Source: Pterois miles
Taxonomy: Eukaryota; Chordata; Actinopteri; Perciformes; Scorpaenidae
Reading direction: 5' to 3'
Assembly (NCBI GenBank): GCA_947000775.1
Contig: CAMQGK010000604.1
Span: 9,230,501-9,294,500 of the forward strand
Length of the DNA: 64,000 bases
Position numbers and translations under genes: made by a program. Under the pieces are notes generated by a model. It was not told the DNA's origin. It saw nothing but the letters and a program-made list of their open reading frames with translations, and ran no database searches. Below, piece by piece: positions 52,869 to 62,298 of this stretch (positions are counted from its first letter, which is position 1; every line of letters begins with the position of its first letter).

Positions 52869-53150
52869 ATGGCATATGGCATGTACAGGGCAGCTGGAGC
52901 GTTCCAGCACCTCTTCAACCTCTCCCTCAGGTTGAAGAAGGTACCACAGCTCTGGAAGACCTCCTGCATCGTCCCAGTGCCCAAGAAAGGACTCCTTAGC
53001 ACCCCCAATGACTACAGGCCAGTCGCTCTGACGTCACACGTCATAAAGATCCTGGAGAGACTGGTCCTGCAGCACCTCAGGCCCCTGGTGAGCGACTCCC
53101 TGGACCCCCTACAGTTTGCATACCAGCAAACATTGGCATACTGTAGGTAG
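52869..53150 (+). mobile_element. LINE reverse-transcriptase fragment, right arm
   Basis: Inverted twin of 51,156-51,437 with an identical 93-residue translation (VPVPKKG, NDYRPVALTS motifs). The retained identity of dead LINE sequence supports recent duplication or gene conversion. Confidence 0.8.
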
Positions 53151-53337
53151 CCACTATTTACAAACATATTTTATCCTTCCCTTTAAAATAACAGATTCTT
53201 CACCATAGTCTTGTTTTCTTCCACAATACATTGAAGTATCAATAGGAAAAATCTTTTACTGGTATTTTATTTATATTCTGTATTATAAATGATTACAATT
53301 TTCATCTACATACCTGCCTGCTTGTCTATCTATCAGC

Positions 53338-53600
53338 CTGCCTACCTACCTACCTGCCTACCTACCTACAAGCCTGCCAACCTACCTATGAGCCTGTCTG
53401 CCTACCAGCCTGTTAATTTACCAGCCTACCTACCTACCAGCCTACCTACCTACAAGCCTGCCAACCTACCTATGAGCCTGTCTGCCTACCAGCCTGTTAA
53501 TTTACCAGCCTACCTACCTACCTGCCTACCTACCTACAAGCCTGCCAACCTACCTATGAGCCTGTCTGCCTACCAGCCTGTTAATTTACCAGCCTACCTA
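53338..53600 (+). repeat. Minisatellite, about three 84-bp units, right arm
   Basis: Units contain CTACAAGCCTGCCAACCTAC, CTATGAGCCTGTCTGCCTAC and CAGCCTGTTAATTTACCAGC, repeated three times. The left arm has one unit, which accounts for the 168-bp arm difference. Confidence 0.85.
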
Positions 53601-54229
53601 CCTGTCTTCCTACCCATCTGCCTGTCCACTCTGTCCAAGCACGAATTGCACATCGCCAGAGTCTTCCACACGCGAAATACACAAAAATAGTTATTTTGGT
53701 TTTATTTTTCTGATATCATTAGCAGGGAGAAGTGGGGCATGTTTGTGATTCAGCACTAATAAAAACATATGATTTTGCTCATCAGACTTATGTTTTTCTT
53801 TATAGGTTGTGCAGCATATCAGTGTTGATAAGCATTATTCCCAAACTTCAGTGTTATTTCCCAGGACTCTACCCTACCCTACTGTAGGTAGCCACTGTTT
53901 ACACACATATTTTATCTCTCCTTCCCTCTAAAATAACAGATTGTTCACCATAGTCTTGTTTTCTTCCACAATACATTGAAGTATCAATCGGAAAAGTCTT
54001 TTACTGGTACTTTATTTATATTCTGTATTATAAATTATTACAATTATCTGATTTATTTTTGGCCTTCGGTGTTCAAAACATCCTCTGCAAGTGCAAAAAT
54101 ATACAACACATCGCACCGTGACAGCCCTGAAAAATACAAAATTATATGAACAAATATGAGAAAAAACTCTGTCTGCCTCGCTCGCTCACACGCACGCACG
54201 CGCGTCACTGAATGCCATGGTAACAGGGG

Positions 54230-54239
54230 TATATAAAGG
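54230..54239 (+). promoter_or_regulatory. TATA box of the right palindrome gene
   Basis: TATATAAAGG lies about 220 bp before the ATG. GCCATGGTAACA just upstream (54,214-54,225) resembles an RFX X-box half-site. A GC- and CpG-rich block (CACGCACGCACGCGCGTCAC) precedes it. The twin is at 50,232-50,241. The two promoters point away from each other about 4 kb apart. Confidence 0.6.
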
Positions 54240-54457
54240 CAGCAGCTCTCGTCGTTCCTCACTTTGCAATTGGCTTCTTGGAGAGTTGGACGGAGTTGGA
54301 TTGTTAATTGCATTGTAAACTTTGGCGAGCACGCTGTTGGAGCTGTAAACCGCTGACAGAAAAACACATACTGTTTCTACTACCGGACACCGGATTTTAC
54401 TGAAGAAACACATCCGTCACCTTTACTGAGCTACTGAGGAGGAGCAACACCTGCACC

Positions 54458-57400
54458 ATGGGCCTGCCCCCTGACGAGTTCTTCCCCGATGCTGGTAAGA
54501 CAACTTTTACATTTATTACATCCTTTTACTTCTCAGTAATTTATTAACTCGTCGCATTAAAAGCTTTAAGGGTGGAGGGAGTTTAAGGTGATCTGTTTAC
54601 AACATGTTAGGCCTGACACGCATATTTTGAAAACACTAATTTATCAGTGTAAAATGGTTGATAAATGATGAATAACTAGATGATATAATGATGACTGATG
54701 CACAGAATGTCTTAAATCTGCCGGGAAATGTGATGGGGATGTGTTAAAATTCAGTGTAATGATTTAAAACACTCTTCTTTTGGTTTGAGGACATACGTGA
54801 CTCATCAAAATAACTAAAAAATGGCGCCCGGGCCAAATTTCATAAGATGCTACAATATGTTGAAGTTGTGCACCATGGAAACGATGGCTGATTAGGAGCG
54901 GAGGCCAGGACGTAACGTAACGTAACGTAACGTAACGTAGCGTAACGTAGCGTTCAGATATAACGGAAGCAGATAGGGCCCGTTGTTCTGCTGATGAGCT
55001 CTTTTGTTTTTGTCGCATCCGGAGCTGACGCAGAAACTTTTAGTCCTTTTAGTTTCAGAGTTTATCACATTAGATGAAGTCAGAATGCACCAGTTCATGT
55101 TGCGTTCAGGACGTTAGTGGAGGAGAGTCAGTGAACGCACCTCAAGTGTTGACAACAGTCATCACGTCGTTGACATGTTGGTGTTTCACATCACTCAAAT
55201 GATGCTTTGTGCGCATTTATTTCAGGATGTTGAGCATTTAAGGCTGTTTCTGCATCTATACCGGTAGTTTTAAAATTTTGCATTTCTGTTAAAATTTTCA
55301 GTGCTTGATAAATATACAGTGTTAATAACATAAGATCAAAATAATGACTAAATAATGTGACTGAATCAAATGTATGAAGCATTTTATGGGTGCAAACACT
55401 ACTTATCTTCATGTTACACAACTGTGGTCATAAAATGAGCTAATGCAATTTTAATATGACATAATTTCAAATAGATTTGTTTCATATTCATCTTACTTTA
55501 CGCCACATTACCATTCATCCATCCATCGTCAACCGCTTATCCCGTTAGGGGTCGCGGGGGGGCTGGAGCCGATCCCAGCTGGCATTGGGCGAAGGCGGGG
55601 TCCAGGACAGGTCTCCAGTCCATCGCAGGGCACATAGAGACAGACAACATATAGACAGACAACCATTCACGCTCACATCCACACCTACGGGCAATTTAGA
55701 GTCATCAAGTCCTTTTAGTTTCAGAGTTTGTCACATGAAATGAAGTCAGAATGCACCAGTTCATGTTGCGTTCAGGACGTTAGTGGAGGAGAGTCAGTGA
55801 ACGCACCTCAAGTGTTGACAACAGTCATCACGTCGTTGACATGTTGGTGTTTCACATCACTCAAATGATGCTTTGTGCGCATTTATTTCAGGATGTTGAG
55901 CATTTAAGGCTGTTTCTGCATCTATACCGGTAGTTTTAAGTGAGATCAAAATAATGACTAAATAATGTGATAGAATCAAATGTATGAAGGGGTTTATGGG
56001 TTCAAACACTACTTTTCTTCACGTCCCACAACTGTGGTCATAAAATGAGTTAATGCAATTATAATATGACATAATTTCAAATAGAACTGTTCATATCCAT
56101 ATTACTTTACGCCATATTAACATTTTTTTTATTTACAAATAACTTCTGGGATTTTTTTTCATCTAAATACATCTGTGCCACATTTCTGAGTCCTTAGGTG
56201 ATAATTAGAAAGTAACCTATTTTACAAGTCTTTGGATTTACTACAATATTACCCCAAAATGTACCCCCAAATTGATCTTACACCAATAATTACATTCCAC
56301 TATTAATTTATTCAATACATTTTCCCTGGAAAATAATATAATGGCAATTGATATGCTTTATTTGTGTCTGCTGATGATAATTATCTAATAACTTCTTTGA
56401 AATTTCTTTGAAAACTCCCCGAATCACTACATTAGGTACCAGGTTATTTTATTATTATTTTTAGGTTATTATTAATTTTTGTGTGTGTGTGTGTGTTTGT
56501 TCCTGATCAGTGTCTTCGATTAGTTTTGTTTTTTCATCACACACAGCTTCTTCTCAAGGCTAAAGGCCCTATTTTATCTATTATATGTTATTTTAGCATA
56601 GAATTATTAAATCATGTTTATAATAAAGTCATTTTCGATCAGTGTTGAGGTAAATATTGGGGTAATTTGTCAGTAATTCTGAAGAAATTTTAAATAGGTT
56701 TCTTGGTAATTATCACCTAATTACCATGAAATTTGCAGACTTTGACTCAGACTTAAAGTTTAATTCAAAGCAAACAGATCTAGTTTAAGATCACCCTTTC
56801 TTCTGAAGTATTTATTATGAGTTGTTACTAAACAACATAGTAATTGTGTATTTTGAACCATGTTTAAAAGTAACTTGAAATTGCTGTTGACTCAAGAGTC
56901 AAAGCTAATGTAGCAGACCTCGCAAGCTGCATATTAGAAAAACATTTGATGATTTCCACGTGTCCTTAGACAGTAGAATTGCAATATCTGTTATAAAACA
57001 CAACATATTTGATATATATTTTTTTTATATCAGACAACTGACATCTATGGTTAATGTCTAAATTTCTCAGGGTGCAGACAAAATCCTGAAATCCTCTATT
57101 CAAGAAAAAAGTATTTACAATGATGCAGAAAGAGTGATACAAATTAATTTGAATATCTTAAAAATATTATTGAAATAAAAAAAAAGTATGTACCTGTTTA
57201 AATGTATTACATACTCTGATAGTTTTTAAAATTATTACTTTTATTTGTGAGAATCAAAATGACCGCACTGCATTCATTCATTTTATCTAAATGATCCTAT
57301 CCCTAGCTAGTATTTGTTTAAACTGTACTGTTCTAAGCTTAAATTTGATGCTTATTTAATCCAAAATATTTAATGCTATGAAAAATCTTTATAATTTGAA

Positions 57401-58744
57401 TTCAAATTTACAAGTTCTTTAACTTTTTCTCCCTCAGCGGAGGTCGACTACATCCTTGACAGTGACATCGAAGGCGCTGACGATGGTATGTATGATGTGG
57501 AAAATGAAGGTGAGTATGGATTTGAAGGTGAATTTGAGGAAGATGGTCAACAATGGGAGCCCAATGAGGAAGTGGTAGGAGACGCTGACGCTGATGAGGA
57601 TGAGGATGAAGAGGACATTGCAAGGAATGCATATGACAACTTCAGTCCTCTCTCCCCTCCGCCGTACGAACGTGGTGATCCTAATGCCATTCCTTTCGTC
57701 GGTCTTGTTGAGGAGGATGAAGACGACATTGCAAGGAATGCATATGACAACTTCAGTCCTCTCTCCCCTCCGCCGTACGAACGTGGCGATCCTAATGCCA
57801 TTCCTTTCGTCGGTCTTGTTGAGGAGGATGAAGACGACATTGCAAGGAATGCATATGACAACTTCAGTCCTCTCTCCCCTCCGCCGTACGAACGTGGCGA
57901 TCCTAATACCATTCCTTTCGTCGGTCTTGTTGAGGAGGATGAAGACGACATTGCAAGGAATGCATATGACAACTTCAGTCCTCTCTCCCCTCCGCCATAT
58001 GAACGTGGCGATCCTAATACCATTCCTCTCATCGCTCCTATTGATGAGGATGAGGATGAAGAGGACATTGCAGACAATGCATATGACAACTTCAGTCCTC
58101 TCTCCCCTCCGCCATATGAACGTGGCGATCCTAATACCATTCCTCTCATCGCTCCTGTTGATGAGGATGAGGATGAAGAGGACATTGCAGACAATGCATA
58201 TGACAGCTTCAGTCCTCTCTCCCCTCCGCCATATGAACGTGGCGATCCTAATACCATTCCTCTCATCGGTCCTATTGATGAGGATGAGGATGAAGAGGAC
58301 ATTGCAAGGAATGCATATGACAACTTCAGTCCTCTCTCCCCTCCGCCATATGAACGTGGCGATCCTAATACCATTCCTCTCATCGGTCCTATTGATGAGG
58401 ATGAAGAGGACATTGCAGACAATGCATATGACAACTTCAGTCCTCTCTCCCCTCCGCCATATGAACGTGGCGATCCTAATACCATTCCTCTCATCGATCC
58501 TGTTGATGAGGATGAGGATGAAGAGGACATTGCAGACAATGCATATGACAACTTCAGTCCTCTCTCCCCTTCACCGTCCCAACGTGGCGACCCTTTTGTC
58601 GGTCCTGTTGATGATGCTGCCAGTCCTGTTGGTGTTCCTCAGCATCTGGGTCAGCCATCAGTCAGCTTCTCCAGAAAGAGGAGCAGGGAAGAGTGTGACA
58701 TAGAGCAGGTAAGTACAAAGAGGCAGAGGGTGGGTCAGTGGTAA
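54458..58744 (+). CDS. Acidic PPPY-repeat protein, right-arm copy (447 aa)
   Basis: Twin of the left-arm gene. Exon 1 coding is 54,458-54,494, donor CTG/GTAAGA. Exon 2 is 57,438-58,744, acceptor TTTCTCCCTCAG. The same leader, nine repeats (eight with PPPY) and basic tail (KRSREECDIEQ, TKRQRVGQW) are present. The only coding-length difference seen is a 12-bp deletion in the ninth repeat: RGDPFVG here against RGDPNAIPFVG in the left copy. Repeats vary mainly in the acidic linker length (EDEDD, EDEDEED, EDEED) and in ARNAYD/ADNAYD, always by multiples of three bases. Asp, Glu and Pro dominate, so the chain is probably disordered. A consensus donor CAG/GTAAGT at 58,708 could replace the last 12 residues by downstream exons. 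Function is unknown. A multivalent WW-domain ligand in the nucleus is the best inference. Confidence 0.72.
54911..54954. repeat. (CGTAA)n pentamer array, right arm
   Basis: Tandem CGTAACGTAACGTAACGTAA units, with CGTAG variants at the right end. Twin of 49,521-49,562. Confidence 0.85.
55042..55707. repeat. Extra diverged tandem segment in the right arm
   Basis: AGTCCTTTTAGTTTCAGAGT starts at both 55,042 and 55,708, and each is followed by about 450 bp (first) or the normal arm sequence (second) of the same content. The left arm matches the second version better (for example TTTTAAGTGAGATC against AACATAAGATC in the first). The first version also carries an L2 fragment. This ~666-bp segment is absent from the left arm. 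Confidence 0.8.
55506..55706 (-). mobile_element. L2/Maui-type LINE 3' fragment
   Basis: ATTCATCCATCCATCGTCAA, CCGTTAGGGGTCGCGGGGGG, CTGGAGCCGATCCCAGCTGG and CCATCGCAGGGCACATAGAG form the complement of the family 3' end. It is present only in the right arm. Confidence 0.8.
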
Positions 58745-59108
58745 TGACTCCAATTTGGAAAAACAGTCCAGTTTGCTGCAGAATTGGAAACTTGGAAAGC
58801 TTTTGTTTCAGGCAGGGCTCATAAAGTTCCAGGTAACTTTTGAATCAAACAAGCTCACCTAACCCATGACGACAAGGTAAGTATGAGAATCTGACTTCAA
58901 CTGATGAGTCATCTCTAGTACTCTGATATTTTAAACTATGCTGATGACTGAACCACAGGTAAGTTGACAATTAATGACAATACCCTCAACTTGGGTCCTT
59001 GGCTTTTCCCTCAACCAAGAGCAGGGAAGAGAGTTGCAGGGATCCAGCATGACAATGTGACTTCAACTGATGAATCCACCCTGTAGATCTCTGATGTTTT
59101 AAAACTAC

Positions 59109-59170
59109 ACTGTGGGGGCGCTGTTTAGCTAACTTGGTTGAGCAGGTGTCCCATGTGCCAAGGCTGAAGC
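59109..59170 (+). mobile_element. tRNA-SINE head-like sequence in the arm (twin at about 45,952-46,013)
   Basis: GGGGGCGCTGTTTAGCTAAC, then TTGGTTGAGCAGGTGTCCCA, resembles the SINE heads at 27,456 and 51,511. It lies downstream of the PPPY gene. Confidence 0.45.
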
Positions 59171-59291
59171 CCACAGGTAACCACAAGTACCACAGGTAAG
59201 TTGATTATTTCACATATTTAATAGTATAATAATAATAAGTCTAATAATTAATTTTGCTCACTCTGTTTTGCCTTTAAGTGTTTTTTTCTTT

Positions 59292-59345
59292 AAGATAAGA
59301 TGAAACTTTATTAATCACCGGAGGGAAATTCGGGATGCAGTGAAG
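59292..59345 (+). mobile_element. Short Rex1-like LINE tail (twin at about 45,777-45,830)
   Basis: AAGATAAGATGAAACTTTAT, then TAATCACCGGAGGGAAATTC, is the typical 3' terminus of a fish LINE. It is present in both arms. Confidence 0.6.
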
Positions 59346-59699
59346 ATAGCTAATCCAAAAGTAAGTTAATACTTCTTCTGCACGTCCTAATCTCACTCAC
59401 ATTACTTTACTTCTATAATTGAAAGATTTGTTACTGACACTCATCACTCATCATGATTTCTTAGTTAGGTGTGGGTGTCTGTATCGATCCACGGGAAGCG
59501 GCAACACAGAGGACTGAGGCTCAACATCCAGGATTTCCATGACGATGAGAAGAAGTTGTTACTCTGAGCCGAGAAGGATGGACAACTACAGAACCGGACG
59601 GGTGGTTCGCCTTTCTTTCAATCAGCTAAGTAAGTACAGTGACTGTAGTAGATAGTAACATGAAAACTAAACTTGATTGATTTCATTCCATTATTGCAG

Positions 59700-59838
59700 G
59701 CCAAATTCAACGATATATCTACCAACAATGCTGAGGTTGTATATCTGTGCTCAGAAGTATTCACTATTTGTTTTCCTGTTTCAGGACTCATCTGGCACCA
59801 CCACCACCACCAGCATCACCCACCAGCCCAGGCGATGA
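59700..59838 (+). CDS. Candidate alternative terminal exons of the right palindrome gene
   Basis: 59,700-59,735 (acceptor TTATTGCAG; AKFNDISTNNAE) and 59,785-59,838 (acceptor CTGTTTCAG; DSSGTTTTTSITHQPRR, stop) are both phase 0 with the CAG/GTAAGT donor at 58,708. If used they give about 465 residues and lose the KRQR end. Other exon-like blocks (59,463-59,631, strong AA/GTAAGT donor) are also possible. Not proven. Confidence 0.35.
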
Positions 59839-60176
59839 GGAGCGCCCCAGCCCGACCAGTGCAGAGGACGTTGTTTCCATGTTCTTCTTCTTCTGTGCTG
59901 GTGGGTTTGGGACGTTCCTCACACGCGTCCACGGCCGGATGTTGACACTTGCTCACAAGTCAAGAAAGAGTCCGGAAAAATGCTGTTTAGCTTTTCACAC
60001 TGAATACAGTACCTTAGTGTATGTGTACAGTTTATCTTCTGAATACTACTATATAGTGCATGTGAGACAAACTCACTGATAATGTATATTATATTATAAA
60101 TAGGGTTGTCAAAGACATAGTTAATCTAAATTAGTTTTAATGCCACTAATTTCTTTGCTGCATTAAAGCAACTTGC

Positions 60177-60352
60177 ATATATATATATTAATTATCCCCT
60201 CCCCTCCCCCTCCGGGGATTAATAAACGTTCATCTTATCTTATCTTATCTTATCTTATCTTATATGTACACATATATATGTATATATATATATATATATA
60301 CTGTATATATATATATATATATACTGTATATATATATATATATATATATACA
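60177..60352. repeat. (TA)n / (TATC)n microsatellites, right arm
   Basis: CCTCCCCCTCCGGGGATTAA, then TAAACGTTCATCTTATCTTA repeats and TA tracts. Twin of 44,750-44,945 with altered lengths. Confidence 0.8.
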
Positions 60353-60950
60353 TATGCAACATTAATTTTATTTCATACATTATTTATTATTTATTATTAT
60401 TTAACATTACTGTTAAAATAAATTCTAACATTGCTAATAATTTTTAAATATTGTGAAGTAATTTCATTGTCAAGTGTAATTAATAATGCTGGTTAAAATA
60501 AATAGTTGATTATTATTACCTTAAAAGTGCCTTCAAATATTTTGTCTTCAAAGGTCCTAATATGTGTTATTAAGGCGATGATGTTCCATGATGAGTATGT
60601 TAGGTGGTCAAATTGAAATCCATGCATCTACACAGCTGATCTGTGTATTTGTTAGTTGCTTCCTTTCACACACACTTGACCTTATCCATCAATCTTCAGA
60701 CATCACAGTAAAACTTAAAGCAACCGTCACAGATGATAAGATTGTCCGACCTTGTGAGCGGTTTAGTTTGAGTATGTCAGGAGCTGCTGCTTAGCTGCAC
60801 ACTGGGGAATAAAATATACTATATACAGTATAATAAGGCTGTCAATGTTAACACCAAAATAACACGTTAATACAAATTTGTTTTTACACCGCTAATTTCT
60901 CTAACACATTGATGTAAGTTGCAATTTTTAGGTCGTAGCGAGTTCAGTTA

Positions 60951-61712
60951 TAGCCTCTTAAGACCTGAGCTCTTTTTTTGATATGCATTTTTGATGTCTC
61001 TTTGCTATTTGGGCTTATTGGAAACTGATAAGTATAAAAACTCAGCATCATCTTTTGACATAATGTAGTTTTAGAGAAAAATTATGTCCACATATGCGGA
61101 CACACTGAATTTCCATAAAACACAATAAAGTCACCATTGTGTAATAGTGCAAACCTCTATATGTCCACTCTCAACACAGCAGTGTTTTTCCTGACTTATT
61201 AATAACACTTGCAAACGTGTTTTTTTTTTAAACATTTTGGAACATTACAGTACAATTTAACAAAATGAAATTTTTTTCCCCTTTTGGACAGTCATAGCAA
61301 CAGTATGGCTCATTTGAAGTGCTGCAAACAGTTGCAGGACTACTAGATGGCAGTGTACGTATCCTCGTACATGTACACAAGACCCCAGTTAAATAAAATT
61401 AAGTATTAGAAGAAGAAGAAGAAGATATTCCTTTATTAGTCCCACAGTGGGGAAATTCAGTTTTACACTCTGTTGTTCACACAGTACATATACATGCGTC
61501 AATGGAGAGATGTCAGAGTGAAGGGGCTGCTCCTGACAAGTGCCCAGAGCAGTTGGGGGTTCGGTGCCTTGCTCAGGGGCACCTCGGCAGTGCCCAAGAG
61601 GTAAACTGGCACCTCTCCAGCAACCAGTTGGTCTTGGTCCATGGGGGATTTGAACCCATATGACCCAAAATGTGATGTCATCGCATGTGTACGCCGGGTC
61701 CTAAGAGGTTAA
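60951..61712 (+). mobile_element. Non-autonomous piggyBac-like element, copy 2, nested
   Basis: The ends are CCTCTTAAGACCTGAGCTC and GGGTCCTAAGAGG. Outside the SINE it matches 5050-5579 closely. It is inserted inside the 'GGGCTGTCAA' element and itself contains a SINE, whose absence in copy 1 shows the order of events. Confidence 0.75.
61407..61661 (-). mobile_element. AFC-like SINE, innermost nested element
   Basis: On the complement: GGGTTCAAATCCCCCATGGA (B-box side), TTGCTGGAGAGGTGCCAGTT, GGGACTAATAAAGGAATATC and a (TTC)n tail. The tRNA head is truncated. It is placed where copy 1 of the piggyBac-like element has only TTATTATATTC. Confidence 0.8.
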
Positions 61713-62298
61713 AGCTACACTGAATATACTGACATATGAAACTAGAAAACCTAAAGAATCCATTGGTACCAACCATGTCATACTAGCTTGTCAAGACGGA
61801 GGCTAAATTACGCTCCTTACACTAAATTTTGATGAAGAAAAACATTCAAAGGGGTCCTTTGACTTTTGACGTCAAAATACAGTATGTGAATGAAAATGGG
61901 TTCTCTGGGTCCCCACCAGTCTCCCCTTTACAGACATGCCCACTTTATGATAATCACATGCAGTTTGGGTCGAGTCATAATCAAGTCAGCACACTGACAC
62001 ACTGACAGCTGTTATTGCCGGTTGGGTTGCAGTTGATTAATTGATTAATGCATATTTTTATGCTAAATGCAGTACCTGTGAGGGTTTCTGGACAATATTT
62101 GTCATTGTTTTGTCTTATTAAAGGATTTCCAATCATAGATATATACATACATTTGCATAAAGCAGCATGTTTTCCCACTCCCATGTTGATAAGAGTATTA
62201 AATACTTGACAGATCTTCCTTTGAGGTACTCTTTGAACAGAGAGAACATGTGTGAATAATTTGCAAATTTTAATTTTTTTAATTGATTGACAGCCCTA

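Larger units (their letters stand above)
54495..57437 (+). other. Intron 1 of the right palindrome gene
   Basis: A GT-AG intron of about 2.9 kb, AT-rich. It holds the pentamer array, the duplicated segment with the L2 fragment, and no recognisable gene. Confidence 0.65.
52403..60870. repeat. Right arm of the giant palindrome
   Basis: Inverted counterpart of 44,239-51,902, very high identity by eye. Most paired ORFs are identical or differ by one to three residues. It is longer because of extra minisatellite units (168 bp), a diverged tandem segment at 55,042-55,707 and microsatellite length differences. The outer end runs into a complete 'GGGCTGTCAA' element. Confidence 0.95.
60835..62298 (+). 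mobile_element. 'GGGCTGTCAA' TIR element, complete but double-interrupted
   Basis: The left end AAGGCTGTCAATGTTAACAC and right end TTGATTGACAGCCCT are inverted complements. The host sequence breaks at 60,950 and resumes at 61,713, where the TAAAGCTACACTGAATATAC block continues the family body. Its left terminus overlaps the outer end of the palindrome. Confidence 0.75.

Noticed and set aside
59463..59631. Exon-like block encoding MRRSCYSEPRRMDNYRTGRV (mirrored near 45,491-45,659)
   Set aside because: It has a good donor, but no phase-compatible link to the PPPY gene that avoids an early stop could be made. Left unassigned.
59747..60079. 110-residue ORF with PPPPPASPTSPGDEERP, present in both arms
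   Set aside because: It spans an acceptor and runs into untranslated-looking sequence. Identity between arms is explained by the palindrome, and the phase needed differs from the better exon chain.
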